NCBI GenBank assembly: GCA_030220185.1
Contig: JASPKZ010007796.1
Span: forward strand, 124,001-188,000
Source of the DNA: Diploptera punctata
Taxonomy: Eukaryota > Arthropoda > Insecta > Blattodea > Blaberidae
DNA length: 64,000 nt
Direction of reading: 5' to 3'
The stretch's first letter is position 1; each line of letters starts with the position of its first letter. Of the stretch, positions 10,635 to 20,806 are shown one piece after another. Position numbers and translations under genes: made by a program. The notes under the pieces are model-generated. The model did not search any database and was not told where the DNA came from. It worked only from the letters and a program-made list of their open reading frames with translations.

Positions 10635-10830
10635 CCTCAATATTAATGTTGATTTGTTCTTGGACATGTTTCAAAACAATTCTCTTTTATCGTCAGCTTT
10701 CCCAGATAAAACAGAATTGTTTTGAAACATGTCCAAGAACAAATCAGCATTAATATTGAGGTAAGATGTCCAGACCAAAAATAATATAATTAAAATAACC
10801 TCAAAATATAACTTCCTAAAATTAAATATT
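10635..10830. mobile_element. Short foldback element
   Basis: Arms at 10617-10685 and 10722-10795 pair through ATTATTTTTGGTCTGGACAT, CTTACCTCAATATTAATGTT and TTGTTCTTGGACATGTTTCA. The right arm ends a hammerhead-like core (AAAACA/TGTTTT, GAAAC) followed by TTGAGGTAAGATG, and ACCTCAAAATATAACTTCC ends the unit. It lies about 55 bp from the next myosin exon. The same arm sequence recurs at 19560-19605 and 41370-41530. Confidence 0.7.
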
Positions 10831-10884
10831 ATTCACTAAAGTGGACCAAAGTTAGGTTAATTGGACAATGAATAATGAACTCAC

Positions 10885-11120
10885 TGGAATAGCACTGCCT
10901 TCACTGTCACCGCTTTCATCTTCGGCCACTGCATCAACTATTGCAACATTTCCTAGATGTAATATAGCTGCCAGTATCTTGAACATGTCTGTTTGTTCTC
11001 GTTGACCAAATCCAAGCAATGACAAAGCTGTTTTAGTTTCTTCAAATCCTTGATTATCATCAACACCATCAATTGTTGGATTTTCACCCTGATTCAAATA
11101 ATGGAAATCATCCTGGTGGC
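10885..11120 (-). CDS. didum: Myosin V motor-domain exon (upper 50K)
   Basis: A 236-nt exon. The first two bases (GC) complete a Ser codon begun by the previous exon. It then reads HQDDFHYLNQGENPTIDGVD, followed by the TALSLLGFGQREQTDMFKIL and AAILHLGNVAI signature, and ends GSAIP. The acceptor is ATACACAG before GCCACC and the donor is CCA followed by GTGAGT. The acidic stretch AEDESGDSEG lies where class V myosins vary. No lesions are seen. Confidence 0.96.
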
Positions 11121-11304
11121 CTGTGTATTGAATATCAAAAGATTGAAATTAGTTCAGTTTTAAAACTCAAAAATATAACACTCCTTGCTAAGAGATTTGA
11201 ATATCATGAATTTAATTTCAGTCTACATTGTAGGATTTTAATAATAATGATGAGTTTCTATGGAATTCTTTGACAAGAAATTGATTATTATAAGGAAAAT
11301 ATAT

Positions 11305-11475
11305 GTTTGCATTTGTGTATTATATATCATCATCCATGCAAGTATTACGCCGTGTGGCCTGTTATGGTCTCAAAGAGGAGTTTTCCATCCAGCGCTTTTT
11401 TGTACGTCCCAGTGATCTTTTGCCTTGGGGGCAGTAACAAATAATGGGTGAGTTATATATATATATATATATATA
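11305..11475 (-). repeat. LINE 3' end, copy split by Tc1 insertion
   Basis: CATCATCCATGCAAGTATTA, then GGCCTGTTATGGTCTCAAAG and TTTTCCATCCAGCGCTTTTT, is the complement of a LINE 3' end whose plus-oriented copy is at 41200-41335. It runs into (TA)n. The rest of this segment continues after the Tc1 element at 12993-13200. An uninterrupted paralogue is at 14040-14330. Confidence 0.6.
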
Positions 11476-12990
11476 TACTGCTCAAAACAATTAGAGGAAC
11501 ACTATGAAATATTCAAATATTTTTTCATTGGACAAAGGTACAAACATGAAATTAATAAAGTACATTATTTGTGGTTATTTATTTATTTATTGCTCATGTC
11601 AGTAAAAACAAATGAATAACGCTCACAATAAACTTTTCAAATAATTCCGCTATGTAAGCAATTGAATCTTGTGCTTATTTTTCAAAGTTAAACACTCGTT
11701 ATATAGAGTTAGTATCGTGTATGGCCTCCACGACATTCGATGACACTTTGGCACCTTCGTGGCATGCTCCCTATAAGATTCTGGATTTCCTCTTGCGGGA
11801 TATTCTCCAATTCCTCCTTCAGAGCATCTCCAAGTTGCTGCAGAGTTTGTGGAGCTTGATGTCAGTTCCTGACCTTCCTGTCTAGAAGATCCCACAAGTG
11901 TTCAGTAGGGTTGAAGTCTGGGCTGACCGATGGCCACACCATTACCTCAATTTCATTCCTCCTCAGGAAATCCCTGGTGACAGCCGCAGAATGTGCCCTG
12001 GCATTATCCTGCATAAACAGAAACCCAGGGTCTACACCAATGGCAGCAGGTACTATATGCTCTTCCAGAACGTGCTCGATATACCGGACAGCATTCAGTC
12101 GCTGGGGAACAAGTACAAGGTCCGTACGATTGTTGTACATAACTCCGGCCCACACCATTATGGAACCTCCTCCGAATCTATCAATTTCCTGTACAGCCTC
12201 TGCAGAAAATCTTTCTCCTGGCCGTCCCACACCCTCAATCGACCATCACAACGTGTAAGATGATACCTGGATTCGTCCGAGAAGAGCACAGACTCCCACT
12301 GGTTCAGGTTCCAATCACCATGGTTTTCAGCATACGTACGTCTTGCTGCCTTATGCCCATTTGTTAAGTGTGGTTTTTTAACGGGCCTTTTTGGACGAAT
12401 ATTCTCTTTCCTTAATCTGTTCCTTATGGTTTGGTCTGAAACCCGGATTCCGGAAGCCATATGAAGGTCATTCTGCAGGTCTTTTGCAGAAAGACAACGT
12501 ATCTGTCATCCTGAGGGCTTGTTTTAAATTTACGGCCCTGGCCACGTCTTCTACAATACTGACCTGTCTCTCTGTGCCTGTTGCGTAACCTGGACACCAC
12601 GGAAGGAGAAACCCCAAGCTCTCTAGCCACTTGTCACAGAGATTGACCTTGTCGTAAAAGATGTAGAGCATGATACACTTCAAACTCTTTTAAATGCCTC
12701 ATTTTGTCAGAGACTTCAATAATCAAGGCAATAATCAACATTCGTCACTATAGCGACATCAGGAAGCTTACCAATTAGAAGTGGCCAGTGCCTTCCAAAA
12801 TAAAAAATTTCTCTATATTTGTTATTTGAGGTTATTTCTCTGTATTTAGGCCATGGATCTTTAAAATTTGTATCCAATGATAAAATTAATAATTTAATTT
12901 ACATATTGTCCAACTTTCAGCATCACAGCTTTAAAAAACAATTACTTATTCAATTTATTACAAGTGTTCCTCTAATTGTTTTGAGCAGTG
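11476..12990 (-). mobile_element. Tc1-like DNA transposon (1.5 kb)
   Basis: TA at 11474-11475 and 12991-12992 flank inverted ends of about 27 bp (left TACTGCTCAAAACAATTAGA; right complement CACTGCTCAAAACAATTAGA). Length, ends and the enclosed DD34E transposase fit Tc1. It landed in the (TA)n of a segment duplicated at 14040-14330, so the empty site can be compared. Confidence 0.93.
11650..12702 (-). pseudogene. Broken Tc1-type transposase
   Basis: It starts at an ATG at 12702 (MRHLKEFEVYHALHLLRQG) and passes a helix-turn-helix (VARELGVSPSVVSRLRNRHR). It reaches VLFSDESRYHLTRCDGR (first Asp), FMQDNARAHSAAVTRDFLRR (second Asp) and WPSVSPDFNPTEHLWDLLDR (catalytic Glu in EHLWD). This is the DD34E arrangement of Tc1. 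A stop (TGA in place of an Arg/Gln codon after GQSL) and at least three frameshifts make it a pseudogene. The C-terminus is recognisable down to CHRMSWRPYT. Confidence 0.92.
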
Positions 12991-12992
12991 TA

Positions 12993-13374
12993 TAAACATG
13001 AAATTTCAAAGGGAAATACATAAAAAGTATAGAAGTCAATTCTTAAGATAATACAATATAAGTGGAAAAAAAGTCCTTGATTTCCAATCATGCTTATCTT
13101 AAAGTTAATATGTAAAAAAACTAAATATGAATTATGAGTCATTTTCATTTTAATATATGAATCGTGAATTCTTCTTACCTCATACATCTATTTAACATTT
13201 TCCAATACTGTTATTTTAACACAGTTCCAATAATGGATCATATTATAATCTCATAATGATATTATGAAAAGAAAAATTAATGTCTGAACCAGGAATCGAA
13301 CCGTGGACCTCTAGTTCTCCAGACTAGCATGCAGCCCACTACACCATTCCAGACCTTGCACAAACATTAACAAT
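12993..13374. repeat. Second half of split repeat plus tRNA-like SINE fragment
   Basis: 12993-13190 continues the repeat of 11305-11475 (AAATTTCAAAGGGAAATACA, GTCAATTCTTAAGATAATA). At 13270-13374 follows a tRNA-like segment read on minus: AATGGTGTAGTGGGCTGCAT (A box) and GTCCACGGTTCGATTCCTGG (B box). The tRNA-like segment recurs at 13915-14035 with the same flanks (AACATTTTCCAATACTGTTA), so about 180 bp is directly duplicated. Confidence 0.55.
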
Positions 13375-13388
13375 TCTTTCCACATATA

Positions 13389-13692
13389 AAAGTAAAGTAA
13401 AGTGATCCCACAACAGGCCCGAAGGCCCTTGGGGTAGTAGGAGGTTAAGGCTCCCACTTTTTCTAGACAATCGGCACTTTGTCAGCCGGGTTGTCAGCCC
13501 TGCGTGACGGTCGCCTTTGCCCCCAGAACAAGTGTCTGGTACTCATTTCCGTTAGAGGCTGAGTCGACCCCAGGGCCATAGTGCCGCCAGAGGGTTTGGG
13601 TCAGTTTAAAAATCCTGCCCCCAACGGGACTTGAACCCTCGACCCTCCGGCTTGTAGCTCAGTGCCTTAACCACTACGCTACGGCATACCCC
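13389..13692 (-). mobile_element. tRNA-derived SINE, family 3 (304 bp)
   Basis: A complete insertion with a 14-bp target duplication (13375-13388 and 13693-13706, TCTTTCCACATATA). On minus the head is GCCGTAGCGTAGTGGTTAAG (A box) and GAGGGTTCAAGTCCCGTT (B box), a tRNA-like promoter. The body has GGCACTATGGCCCTGGGGT and ends in repeated TTTAC. No other copy is seen in the window. Confidence 0.85.
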
Positions 13693-13829
13693 TCTTTCCA
13701 CATATACAAATCTATAATTCTCGTTTCGTCCACTGTCATGTAGATGTCACTATCGCCAACGGCTGGCTTCGTTTAGAAGTATCTATATTTGAGAATTTTA
13801 TACCACCACTTTTACAAGCAGTAAACAAT

Positions 13830-14480
13830 TTTATTTAACATTTTCCAATACTGTTATTTTAACACAGTTCCAATAATGGATCATATTATAATATTATAAT
13901 GATATTGTGAAAAGAAAAATTAATGTGTGAACCAGGAATCGAACCGTGGACCTCTAATTCTCCAGACAAGTGTGCAGCCCACTACACCATTCCACACCTG
14001 GCACAAACACCAACAATTCTTTCCACAGGAAAATGTTTGTATTTGTGTGTGTGTGTGTGCATGTGTGTTATATATCATCATCAATGCAAGTACTAGGCCG
14101 TGTGGCCTGTTACAGTCTCAAAGAGGAGTTTTCCATCCAGCGCTTTTTTGGATGTCCCTGTGATCTTTTGCCTTGGGAGCAGTACCAAAGCATGGGTTTG
14201 TTATATATATATATATATATATAAATATATATAAAGATGATATTTCAAAGGAAAATACATAAAAATATAGAGGTCAATTCTTAAGATAATAGAATATAAG
14301 TGGGAAAAAATGTCGTTGATTTCCAACAGCTGATGATGTGGAAGATTGTTCTCTGATACTGCGGTGCTGTGTTTAAAAAAACATAGAAGTATGAGGTAAG
14401 AAGAATTCATGATTCATTCGATTCTTATTCCTTACACACTTCATTTTGGATTTAAAATGGGCATTTCTTATTAGCAGTTT
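13830..14480. repeat. Duplicate of tRNA-like/LINE-end/foldback-half segment
   Basis: This repeats the order seen at 13200-13374 and 11305-11475 plus 12993 onward: AACATTTTCCAATACTG, tRNA-like SINE fragment (13915-14035), a (TG)n stretch, the LINE 3' end (14070-14190), (TA)n, then AAATACATAAAAATATAGAG. It ends in half a Penelope-type element with CTGATGATG near 14330 and TATGAGGTAAG near 14390. The LINE-end part here is not split by Tc1. Confidence 0.55.
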
Positions 14481-14591
14481 ATTATCCAAATTACTCAGTT
14501 TGGACTCCTCTACCTTCATGTTGATTTGATCCAAAAGAAATGTCCTGCAATTAATTTAAAATGTGAATAGACTCTCATTATAAGCACTTAC

Positions 14592-14811
14592 TGAGATGAA
14601 GAGTAGGAAGAGAATCTCTAGCAGCACACAGCTGATAAAATATGTGATAGTTGCGTTCTTCAGGAGCTTGAAAAACTACACGAGACTTCTCAAGAAGGTA
14701 AGTTCTCATACTGGCTCCCTGGATATGATACTGTTTGTTGAAGTGAATCTCAATGAACTTGCCAAAACGTGAGCTGTTGTCATTCCTCGTTGTCTTTGCA
14801 TTACCAATAGC
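14592..14811 (-). CDS. didum: Myosin V motor-domain exon (switch I)
   Basis: A 220-nt exon reading [20 protein letters not shown], containing switch I (NDNSSRFGK). It continues with [20 protein letters not shown] and [20 protein letters not shown]. It ends with the first base of a Ser codon completed in the next exon. The acceptor is TTATAACAG before GCTATT and the donor is CTCA followed by GTAAGT. All nucleotide-binding residues expected of a functional myosin are intact. Confidence 0.97.
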
Positions 14812-14852
14812 CTGTTATAACAGCAAATATCATAATCAATCAATGTTTTTAT

Positions 14853-15840
14853 TTTTGAAGAGAAAAATTTTCGCCTAGACCGAGACTCGAACCCAGGACC
14901 TTTGGCTTTCCGGGCCAAATGCTCTACCAACTCAGGTACCGAGGCGAGTTGCGATCCAGATGCAAATCTTCCTCTTTATACGTTATAATTCCCTCGTGCC
15001 AAATGCTTTGAAACAGCTGCTTCTATCTTTGCATATGGCGGCTTCTGAGTTAAGAAGACATAATTGGGAATTTAACACTACTTTATAAAGCCAGTAGGGC
15101 TTCTATTGATGTTTTTATTATTAACGTATAAAGAGAAAGATTTGCATCTAGATCGCAACTCACCTCGGTAGCTCTGTTGGTAGAGCATTTGGCCTGGAAA
15201 GCCAAAGGTCCCGGGTTCGAGCCTCGGTCTAGGCAAACATTTTTCTCTTCAAATATAATTTATCCTTCAGTGAGATGTGTTAAATAATAATAAAAACATC
15301 AATAGAAGTCCTACTGGCTTTATAAAGTAGTGTTAAATTCCCTATTAATGTCTTCTTAACTAAGAGGCCGCCATTTGCAAAGATAGAAGCAACTGTTTCA
15401 AAGCATTTGGCACGAGAGAATTACAACGTATAAAGAGGAAGATTTGTGTCTGGATCACAACTCGTCTCGGTATCTCAGTTGGTAGAGCATATGGCCTGGA
15501 AAGTCAAAGGTCCCGGGTTCGAGTCTCGGTCTAGGTGAAAATTTTTCTCTTCAAATATAATTTATCCTTCAGTGAGAAGTGTTAAACTAATAATAAAAAC
15601 ATCAATGTTTTTATTATTCATTTCATACATCTCAATGATGGATAAATCATATTTGAAGAGAAAAATTATACACTCATACTGGGACTCGAACCCAGGACCT
15701 GTGGATTTCTAGACCAATGCTCTACCAACTGAGATATCTGGGCGAGTTCCAATCTAAATGCAAATTTTTCTCTTATATATGCTGTAAATTCCCAAGCACC
15801 AAATACTATGAAACCTTTGCTTCTATCTTTGCAAATGGTG
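14853..15840. repeat. Alternating inverted tRNA-SINE array (family 2)
   Basis: Copies at about 14853-15110 (minus), 15115-15290 (plus), 15295-15580 (plus, with body) and 15610-15840 (minus). Heads read TCGGTAGCTCAGTTGGTAGA (A box) and CCCGGGTTCGAGTCTCGGT (B box). The body carries AGCCAGTAGGGCTTCTATTG and CATTTGGCACGAG. The tRNA-like part has a GGA anticodon position but no long variable arm, unlike a real serine tRNA, so these are SINEs. Adjacent copies are inverted and can pair over more than 100 bp in the intron transcript. Confidence 0.75.
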
Positions 15841-15849
15841 GTTTCTTAA

Positions 15850-16162
15850 CCCATTGGCTTACACAGACGGCTCCCAGCCAGCTGATCAAGTGAAGCCCAT
15901 CTTACACAGATGGCTGTGAGCTTGAACTGAGCAGCTGTTGCTTCTTCTTAGTGTTTTTTTTAGTTTTGTCAATAGATGGCATGACATGTTATATACCGTT
16001 GAAAAGCTGAGAGAATGATCTGTTCAATGGTGCACAACATACTCTATTTCTCATGATAGATCACGAGTTATAAGCCATTGTTTTTCGGTTATCACAATTT
16101 TCCTAAAATGAAATGGTTAATATGGGTGCAACTATGGAGGAAAATATTAATAAGGCAATGGG
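15850..16162. mobile_element. piggyBac-type MITE (313 bp)
   Basis: Bounded by TTAA at 15846-15849 and 16163-16166, with inverted ends CCCATTGGC and GCAATGGG. It sits inside a family-2 SINE body: the flanks rejoin as ..TTTCTTAATTAAGAAGACATT, matching CTTCTTAGTTAAGAAGAC in sister copies. No coding frame. Confidence 0.8.
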
Positions 16163-16189
16163 TTAATTAAGAAGACATTTATTGGGAAT

Positions 16190-16475
16190 TTAACACTAGT
16201 TTATAAAGCCAGTAGGGCTTCTATTGACATTTTTATTATTAATTTAACACTTCTCACTGAAGGATAAATTATATTTGAAGAGAAACATTTTTTCGCCTGG
16301 ACCGAGACTCGAACCCTGGACCTTTGGCTTTCCAGGCCAAATTCTCTACCAACTGAGCTACCGAGGCAAGTTGCAATCTAGACGCAAATTTTTCTCTTAT
16401 ATATGTTGTAATTCCTTCACGCCAAATGCTTTGAAACCTTTGCTTCTATCTTCTATGTGAAGTGTTAAATTAATA
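16190..16475 (-). repeat. tRNA-SINE copy (family 2)
   Basis: It contains the GAGACTCGAACCCTGGACCT complement of the B box, CAACTGAGCTACCGAGGC (complement of the A box) and the flanking TTTATAAAGCCAGTAGGGCT. It continues the array on the far side of the MITE. Confidence 0.7.
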
Positions 16476-16479
16476 ATAA

Positions 16480-17310
16480 AAATATTAATATTCATTTCAT
16501 ATGAATAAAATTACACCAATAAATTTCTACATAAAATACAAGGCTATATAATTTGTAGAAATACGAAGCTTACATGATACAACTACACATTGTAGATGCA
16601 GTGTGACCTTAGATTTATAAAAATTCATGACCTAACATATTAAAGCATGTATAAATGAGAATGAATTAAAAAAATTATTATTTCAAAACAATTCCAAATG
16701 TGATATAAATAACACAAAGCATTAATTTAAATGCATTTGTAAGCTTGTATTGTGAATACATTACTTACAAAAATATTTGCAATATTTAATTATTTATAAT
16801 TGTTTTGAATCTTAAAACTGAATTCCGCACAAGCAAATTTACTGAAATCAACAAATGATATTTTCATCTTATTTTTCCACTTTAACGTAAAACCGGATAT
16901 TTATCCCACATAAAAATAATAAGGGTTTTTTTACTTAATATTTAAATATAATTATATTTATTGCTATTAAGAATGGAAAGAAGATTGATTTAGAGAATTC
17001 AAATTTTATATAAGTATATAAAAAAATTCAAACTGGTCAATATAATCTGTTAATACAGTTAGATGTATTTCTAACTGATTTAATACATGTAAAAATACCT
17101 TAAATATTTGAATTGATATTTTTTTATAAACAAATATATGGGATTGGACGAATTGGATGGGAGTCAGCCAGTAGTACTCCCTTTTCAGTTGGACCATCAG
17201 AACTTCCAGGTTATAACAGAAATGAAATGGGATTTTTTCCAGAATAACAAGATGGCTACAATACTTGAAAGAAGTTAGACATGTTAAACAACGGCTCATC
17301 AAGAAATAAA
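16480..17310. other. AT-rich intron, nothing recognised
   Basis: Low-complexity AT-rich intron sequence. A short minus-strand open frame (17006-17302) has no motif I recognise and codon content like the surrounding non-coding DNA. Confidence 0.5.
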
Positions 17311-17319
17311 AGAATTATT

Positions 17320-17670
17320 ATATTTGAAGAGAAAAATTTTTGCCTAGACAGACTCGAACCTGGGACCCTTGGCTTTCTGGGCCAAGTGCTCTACCAACTG
17401 AGCTACCGAGGCGAATTGCGATCTAGATGCAAATTTTTCTCTTATATACATTGTTAATTCCCTTGTGCCAAATGCTTGAAACCGTAGCTTCTATCTTTGC
17501 AAATGGTGGCTTCTTAGTTAAAAAGACATTTATTGGGAATTTAACACTACTTTATAAAGCCAGTAGGGCTTCTATTGACGATTTTATTATTAATTTAACA
17601 CTTCTCACTGAAGGATATCCTTCAATGAGAAGTGTTAAATTAATAATAAAATCGTCAAAAGAATTATTGT
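17320..17670 (-). repeat. tRNA-SINE copy with terminal palindrome
   Basis: A family-2 SINE on minus (B-box complement ACTCGAACCTGGGACCCTTG, A-box complement ACTGAGCTACCGAGGC) with the GCCAGTAGGGCTTCTATTG body. It ends in an 80-bp near-perfect palindrome at 17577-17656 formed by the SINE terminus and an inverted copy of it. Confidence 0.7.
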
Positions 17671-17679
17671 TCATTTCTT

Positions 17680-18140
17680 GATATTAGTTGACAAAATGGT
17701 GTCAAAGTTATGGAAAATAATATTGTAGTATAAATTTAATTCATCTGGAGTATAAATAATCCATAAAGTGAACATAAAGTGTTAGTGAGTGAAAAATTGA
17801 CCGTTGGAAATAGTCATATATTATATATATGAAGTGATAATCTTCTATAAGTGAAATTTATTTAATTTGAGCCGGAATTTTTGAAACTATTGAACATTTA
17901 CAAGATTCATCTCAATTTAAAAGAGAACTTTAATAAAATAATATTTAATTTAACTGTTAACAAAGTGTCGTTATTTGTTTATGTAAGAAACTTTCCCTCA
18001 TTCCCCTGAAGGGAGTCAACAGTGCCATGGCAAATAACAGTGATTAAAATTATTACAATCATATGTCTTCAAATGTCTCCACAACGCGGGACATCACAAC
18101 CAACAACCACCTTCAAACGCAGTATTTGTTACAATAAAAC
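17680..18140. other. Intron, nothing recognised
   Basis: No coding frame, tRNA-like box or repeat seen elsewhere in the window could be recognised. Confidence 0.4.
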
Positions 18141-18149
18141 TTAATGCAG

Positions 18150-18390
18150 TATTTGAAGAGAAAAATTGCAAAGATAGAAGCTACGGTTTCAAGCATTTGG
18201 CACGAGGGAATTACAACGTATATAAGAGAAAAATTTGCGGGATTGCAACTCGCCTCGGTAGCTCAGTTGGTAGAGCACTTGGCCCGGAAAGCCAAGGGTC
18301 CCAGGTTTGAGTCTCGGTCTAGGCAAAAATTTTTCTTTTCAAATATAATTTATCCTTCAATGTGAAGTGTTAAATTAATAATAAAATTGT
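18150..18390 (+). repeat. tRNA-SINE copy (family 2)
   Basis: The plus-strand head reads CTCGCCTCGGTAGCTCAGTT, then GGTAGAGCACTTGGCCCGGA and CCAGGTTTGAGTCTCGGTCT. It ends in TTTATCCTTCAATGTGAAGT. It is inverted relative to the copy at 17320-17670 and lies about 65 bp from the P-loop exon. Confidence 0.7.
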
Positions 18391-18456
18391 TAATGCAGTA
18401 TGTTACAATAAAACAAAAAAAAGATAAACATAGGTAAATTAGAACAAAAAACTTAC

Positions 18457-18613
18457 TTCCATAATTGGACTAGATGCCAGCACCTTCTTTTCCACTTGAG
18501 TTTCAGTTGAGGAGCCACCAACTGTTGCAAAGTATCGCATAGCATATTTAGCTGATACTGTTTTGCCAGCTCCTGATTCACCTGATACAATAATTGATTG
18601 ATCCCGTTCTTCC
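18457..18613 (-). CDS. didum: Myosin V motor-domain exon (P-loop)
   Basis: A 157-nt exon. Its first G completes an Arg codon, then it reads [40 protein letters not shown] and [20 protein letters not shown] is the ATP-binding P-loop. The acceptor is GTTTACAG before GGAAGAACG and the donor is GAA followed by GTAAGT. The class V loop-1 region (GGSSTETQ) is short, as in insect myosin V. Confidence 0.98.
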
Positions 18614-18679
18614 CTGTAAACAATATTTAGTCCATTAAAACATTAACCCAGCATATAATTAAAATGCTCTCCATTAGTC

Positions 18680-19016
18680 CAAACGCGACAGGTCTAGAAG
18701 GCCCTTGGCCTACCAGTCAGCTGCTGACCTCACATACACATGTGTTAATCACAGAGGTAGACAATCATCCAGCCAGTGTAGGGGTGACATGTGGTCAGCA
18801 TATCGGGTCCCCCAGCCATTACAGCTGGTCTTCTCAACCTGGAGTCGTTAATTATTATAGCTATCCAAATGCCTCATAATGCTGGGTGGGCACCAATCCC
18901 ATACTGGCTAAAATTCCATGAGAAAATTTCTTCCCTCATGGCGACTCGAACCAGCGCAAGTCCCGTAGCTCTTTGCCAAGGCTTCTTGCCTTAACCACTC
19001 GGCTATCGCGCAGGAC
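18680..19016 (-). mobile_element. tRNA-derived SINE, family 4
   Basis: On minus the head reads GATAGCCGAGTGGTTAAGGC (A box) followed by GCGCTGGTTCGAGTC (B box), resembling a Leu/Ser-type tRNA promoter. The body contains CCACATGTCACCCCTACACT and GGCCTTCTAGACC. Other copies are at 20468-20806 (plus), 30765-31345, 31840-32115 and 50185-50465 (minus), with a fragment at 47170-47235. Confidence 0.75.
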
Positions 19017-19129
19017 ATAATTAAAATGCACTGACATTATATTCTAAATAAATTAATCACAACAGAAAATCAGAAAATCTACAAATTGATGACATGAAAA
19101 TTAACACAGTAGAATCATTAGAACATTTG

Positions 19130-19600
19130 GTCTGTTCATTCTTACCTCTTAGAGTTATTTTTGTCAAACATATGTTTCAGAGCTTCTTAGCCCCATCGTC
19201 AGCGATTACAGACAAAATATAGCAGAAAATCATAATTTCTTACTTTCTAGGCAAGTCCGAATGTTCGAATATTGTGTAGTTACAAATGTAGAAAAAATTA
19301 AAGTGTTTGAAATTATAAATGCCTGTCTCTCGGAAACCTTGCGTGATGGAGAAAAACCAATATCATATTTGAATTCAGGAAAAAAAATATTATCAGAATC
19401 ACATATTTTTCTTTCTGAGTCATAAAATAAAATAAGTTAAAATATACCTTCGTAGGTAAGATGAGGACGACGGATCTTACCTAAGAAGGTATACTTTAAT
19501 ATTTAATTTTAGGAAGTGATATTTTGAGGTTATTTTAATTATATTATTTTTAGTCTCTTCATCTTACCTCAATATTAATGTTGATTTGTTCTTGGACATG
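19130..19600. mobile_element. Degraded Penelope-type element pieces
   Basis: At 19174-19202 (minus) is CTGACGA, TG, GGGCT/AGCTC stem, GAAAC. 19330-19430 (SETLRDGEKPISYLNSGKKI on plus) recurs inverted at 30060-30185. 19445-19505 is a small palindrome around GGTAAGAT..ATCTTACCTA with GACGACGGAT, shared with 36180-36600. 19560-19605 is a left arm of the 10635-type foldback. Confidence 0.5.
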
Positions 19601-19601
19601 T

Positions 19602-19965
19602 TTCGGACCAAATAGAGGAACTGATAACTGTTGGAGAACCAAAACAAATAATGAACTAAACAAATTAATAAAAAATCAGAATATAGTAAACCATATAAGA
19701 TCTCTCAGAATTAGTTGGCTTGGACATTTGATAAGAATGGATGATCAGAGACTGGTCAAGAAACTCTATACATGCAAACCTTTAAGAGGCAGAGCAGTTG
19801 GAAGACCGAAGATCAGATAGGTGGATGACACAATGAACGATCTAAAGAAAACGAAAGTGACTAAATTGAATATGGCAAGAGACAGATTGGCATGGAGGAG
19901 GATTGTTGAGAAGGCCAAAACTTTCACCTTTGAAGTTGTCGCACCTTAGGAATGATGATGATGAT
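19602..19965 (+). pseudogene. LINE 3'-end fragment
   Basis: The plus frame reads IRSLRISWLGHLIRMDDQRL, then RAVGRPKIR, a stop, and WVDDTMNDLKKTK-like sequence, ending in (GATGAT)n. This is the W-x-GH...GRP...W tail of an RTE-like LINE ORF. It abuts a Penelope arm at about 19602, so it was inserted into, or recombined with, that element. Confidence 0.65.
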
Positions 19966-20099
19966 ATATTAAATTCTAAACAAATAACAAAAAATGTTTT
20001 ATGAGTTGAGTGTAGAGTAGGAGAAAACATAAATTAATTCTTCCAATTCATTTATACCATATTTTTTCAATTTATAAACCAATAGAACTAACAATATGG

Positions 20100-20400
20100 G
20101 AAAATACATATGTTCAGAAGAACTAGAACAGGATCATGAATTATGAAGTTTCCAGTGACCAAGATTTGATCATTCAACCCACACCAGGTGGCAAGAGGAA
20201 TGCTGGCTAATGACTCCAATTTAAACAGTTGGACTATAGCTCATGATGGGAGTGATGGCTTTCAAAACATGTCAGATGTGAAAATAAGATATTTATGAAG
20301 TGAGGTGTATAAGTTTCCAATTCATTTATATAATATTGATAATAATTTGCCTCATAGTAGTACTTTCCATTAGATTTCATTGAATATAAAGATATTCTTC
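20100..20400 (+). repeat. Half of a Penelope-type terminal unit
   Basis: CTCATGATGGGAGTGATGGC, then TTTCAAAACATGTC and ATGAAGTGAGGTGTATAAGT, followed by TTGCCTCATAGTAGTACTTTCC. This is the usual order (core, GAAAC-like, TGAGGT block, CCTCATA block) in decayed form. No left arm was found. Confidence 0.4.
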
Positions 20401-20467
20401 AGTCATTTCTTCTTCATTATTGCATAGAAAACTTCTTGAGTTATTTCTTATTCATTATATAAATTAT

Positions 20468-20806
20468 TATCCTGCACCATAGCCGAGTGGTTAAGGTAGG
20501 AAGTCTTGGCGCAGAGCTACGGGATTTGCGCTGGTTCGAGTCTCCATGGGAAAAGAAATTTTCACATGGTATTTCGGCCAGTATGGGAACAGTGCCCACC
20601 CAGCATCGTGAGGCATTTGGGTAGCTGTAATAAGTAGCGACTCCAGGTAGAGAAAACCAGCCATAATGGCTGGGGAACTCGACATGCTGACCACATGTCA
20701 CCCCTACACTAGCTGATCATCTACATCTGTGACTGACACACATGAACGTGAGGCCAGCAGCCAGCTGGTAGGATAAGGGCTTTCTAGGCATGTCGCGCCA
20801 GGAGTT
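20468..20806 (+). mobile_element. tRNA-derived SINE, family 4
   Basis: A plus-oriented full copy: ATAGCCGAGTGGTTAAGGTA (A box), GCGCTGGTTCGAGTCTCC (B box), a body with TCGACATGCTGACCACATGT, and an end at TTTCTAGGCATGTCGCGCCA. It is inverted relative to 18680-19016 with about 1.5 kb between them. Confidence 0.75.

Noticed and set aside
15150..18330. Several cloverleaf-like tRNA sequences
   Set aside because: All are repeated with shared 3' bodies and alternate in orientation; they are SINE heads, not tRNA genes.
18664..18994. Two overlapping plus-strand frames
   Set aside because: Both lie wholly within a family-4 SINE on the opposite strand; the same pseudo-frames recur in its other copies.
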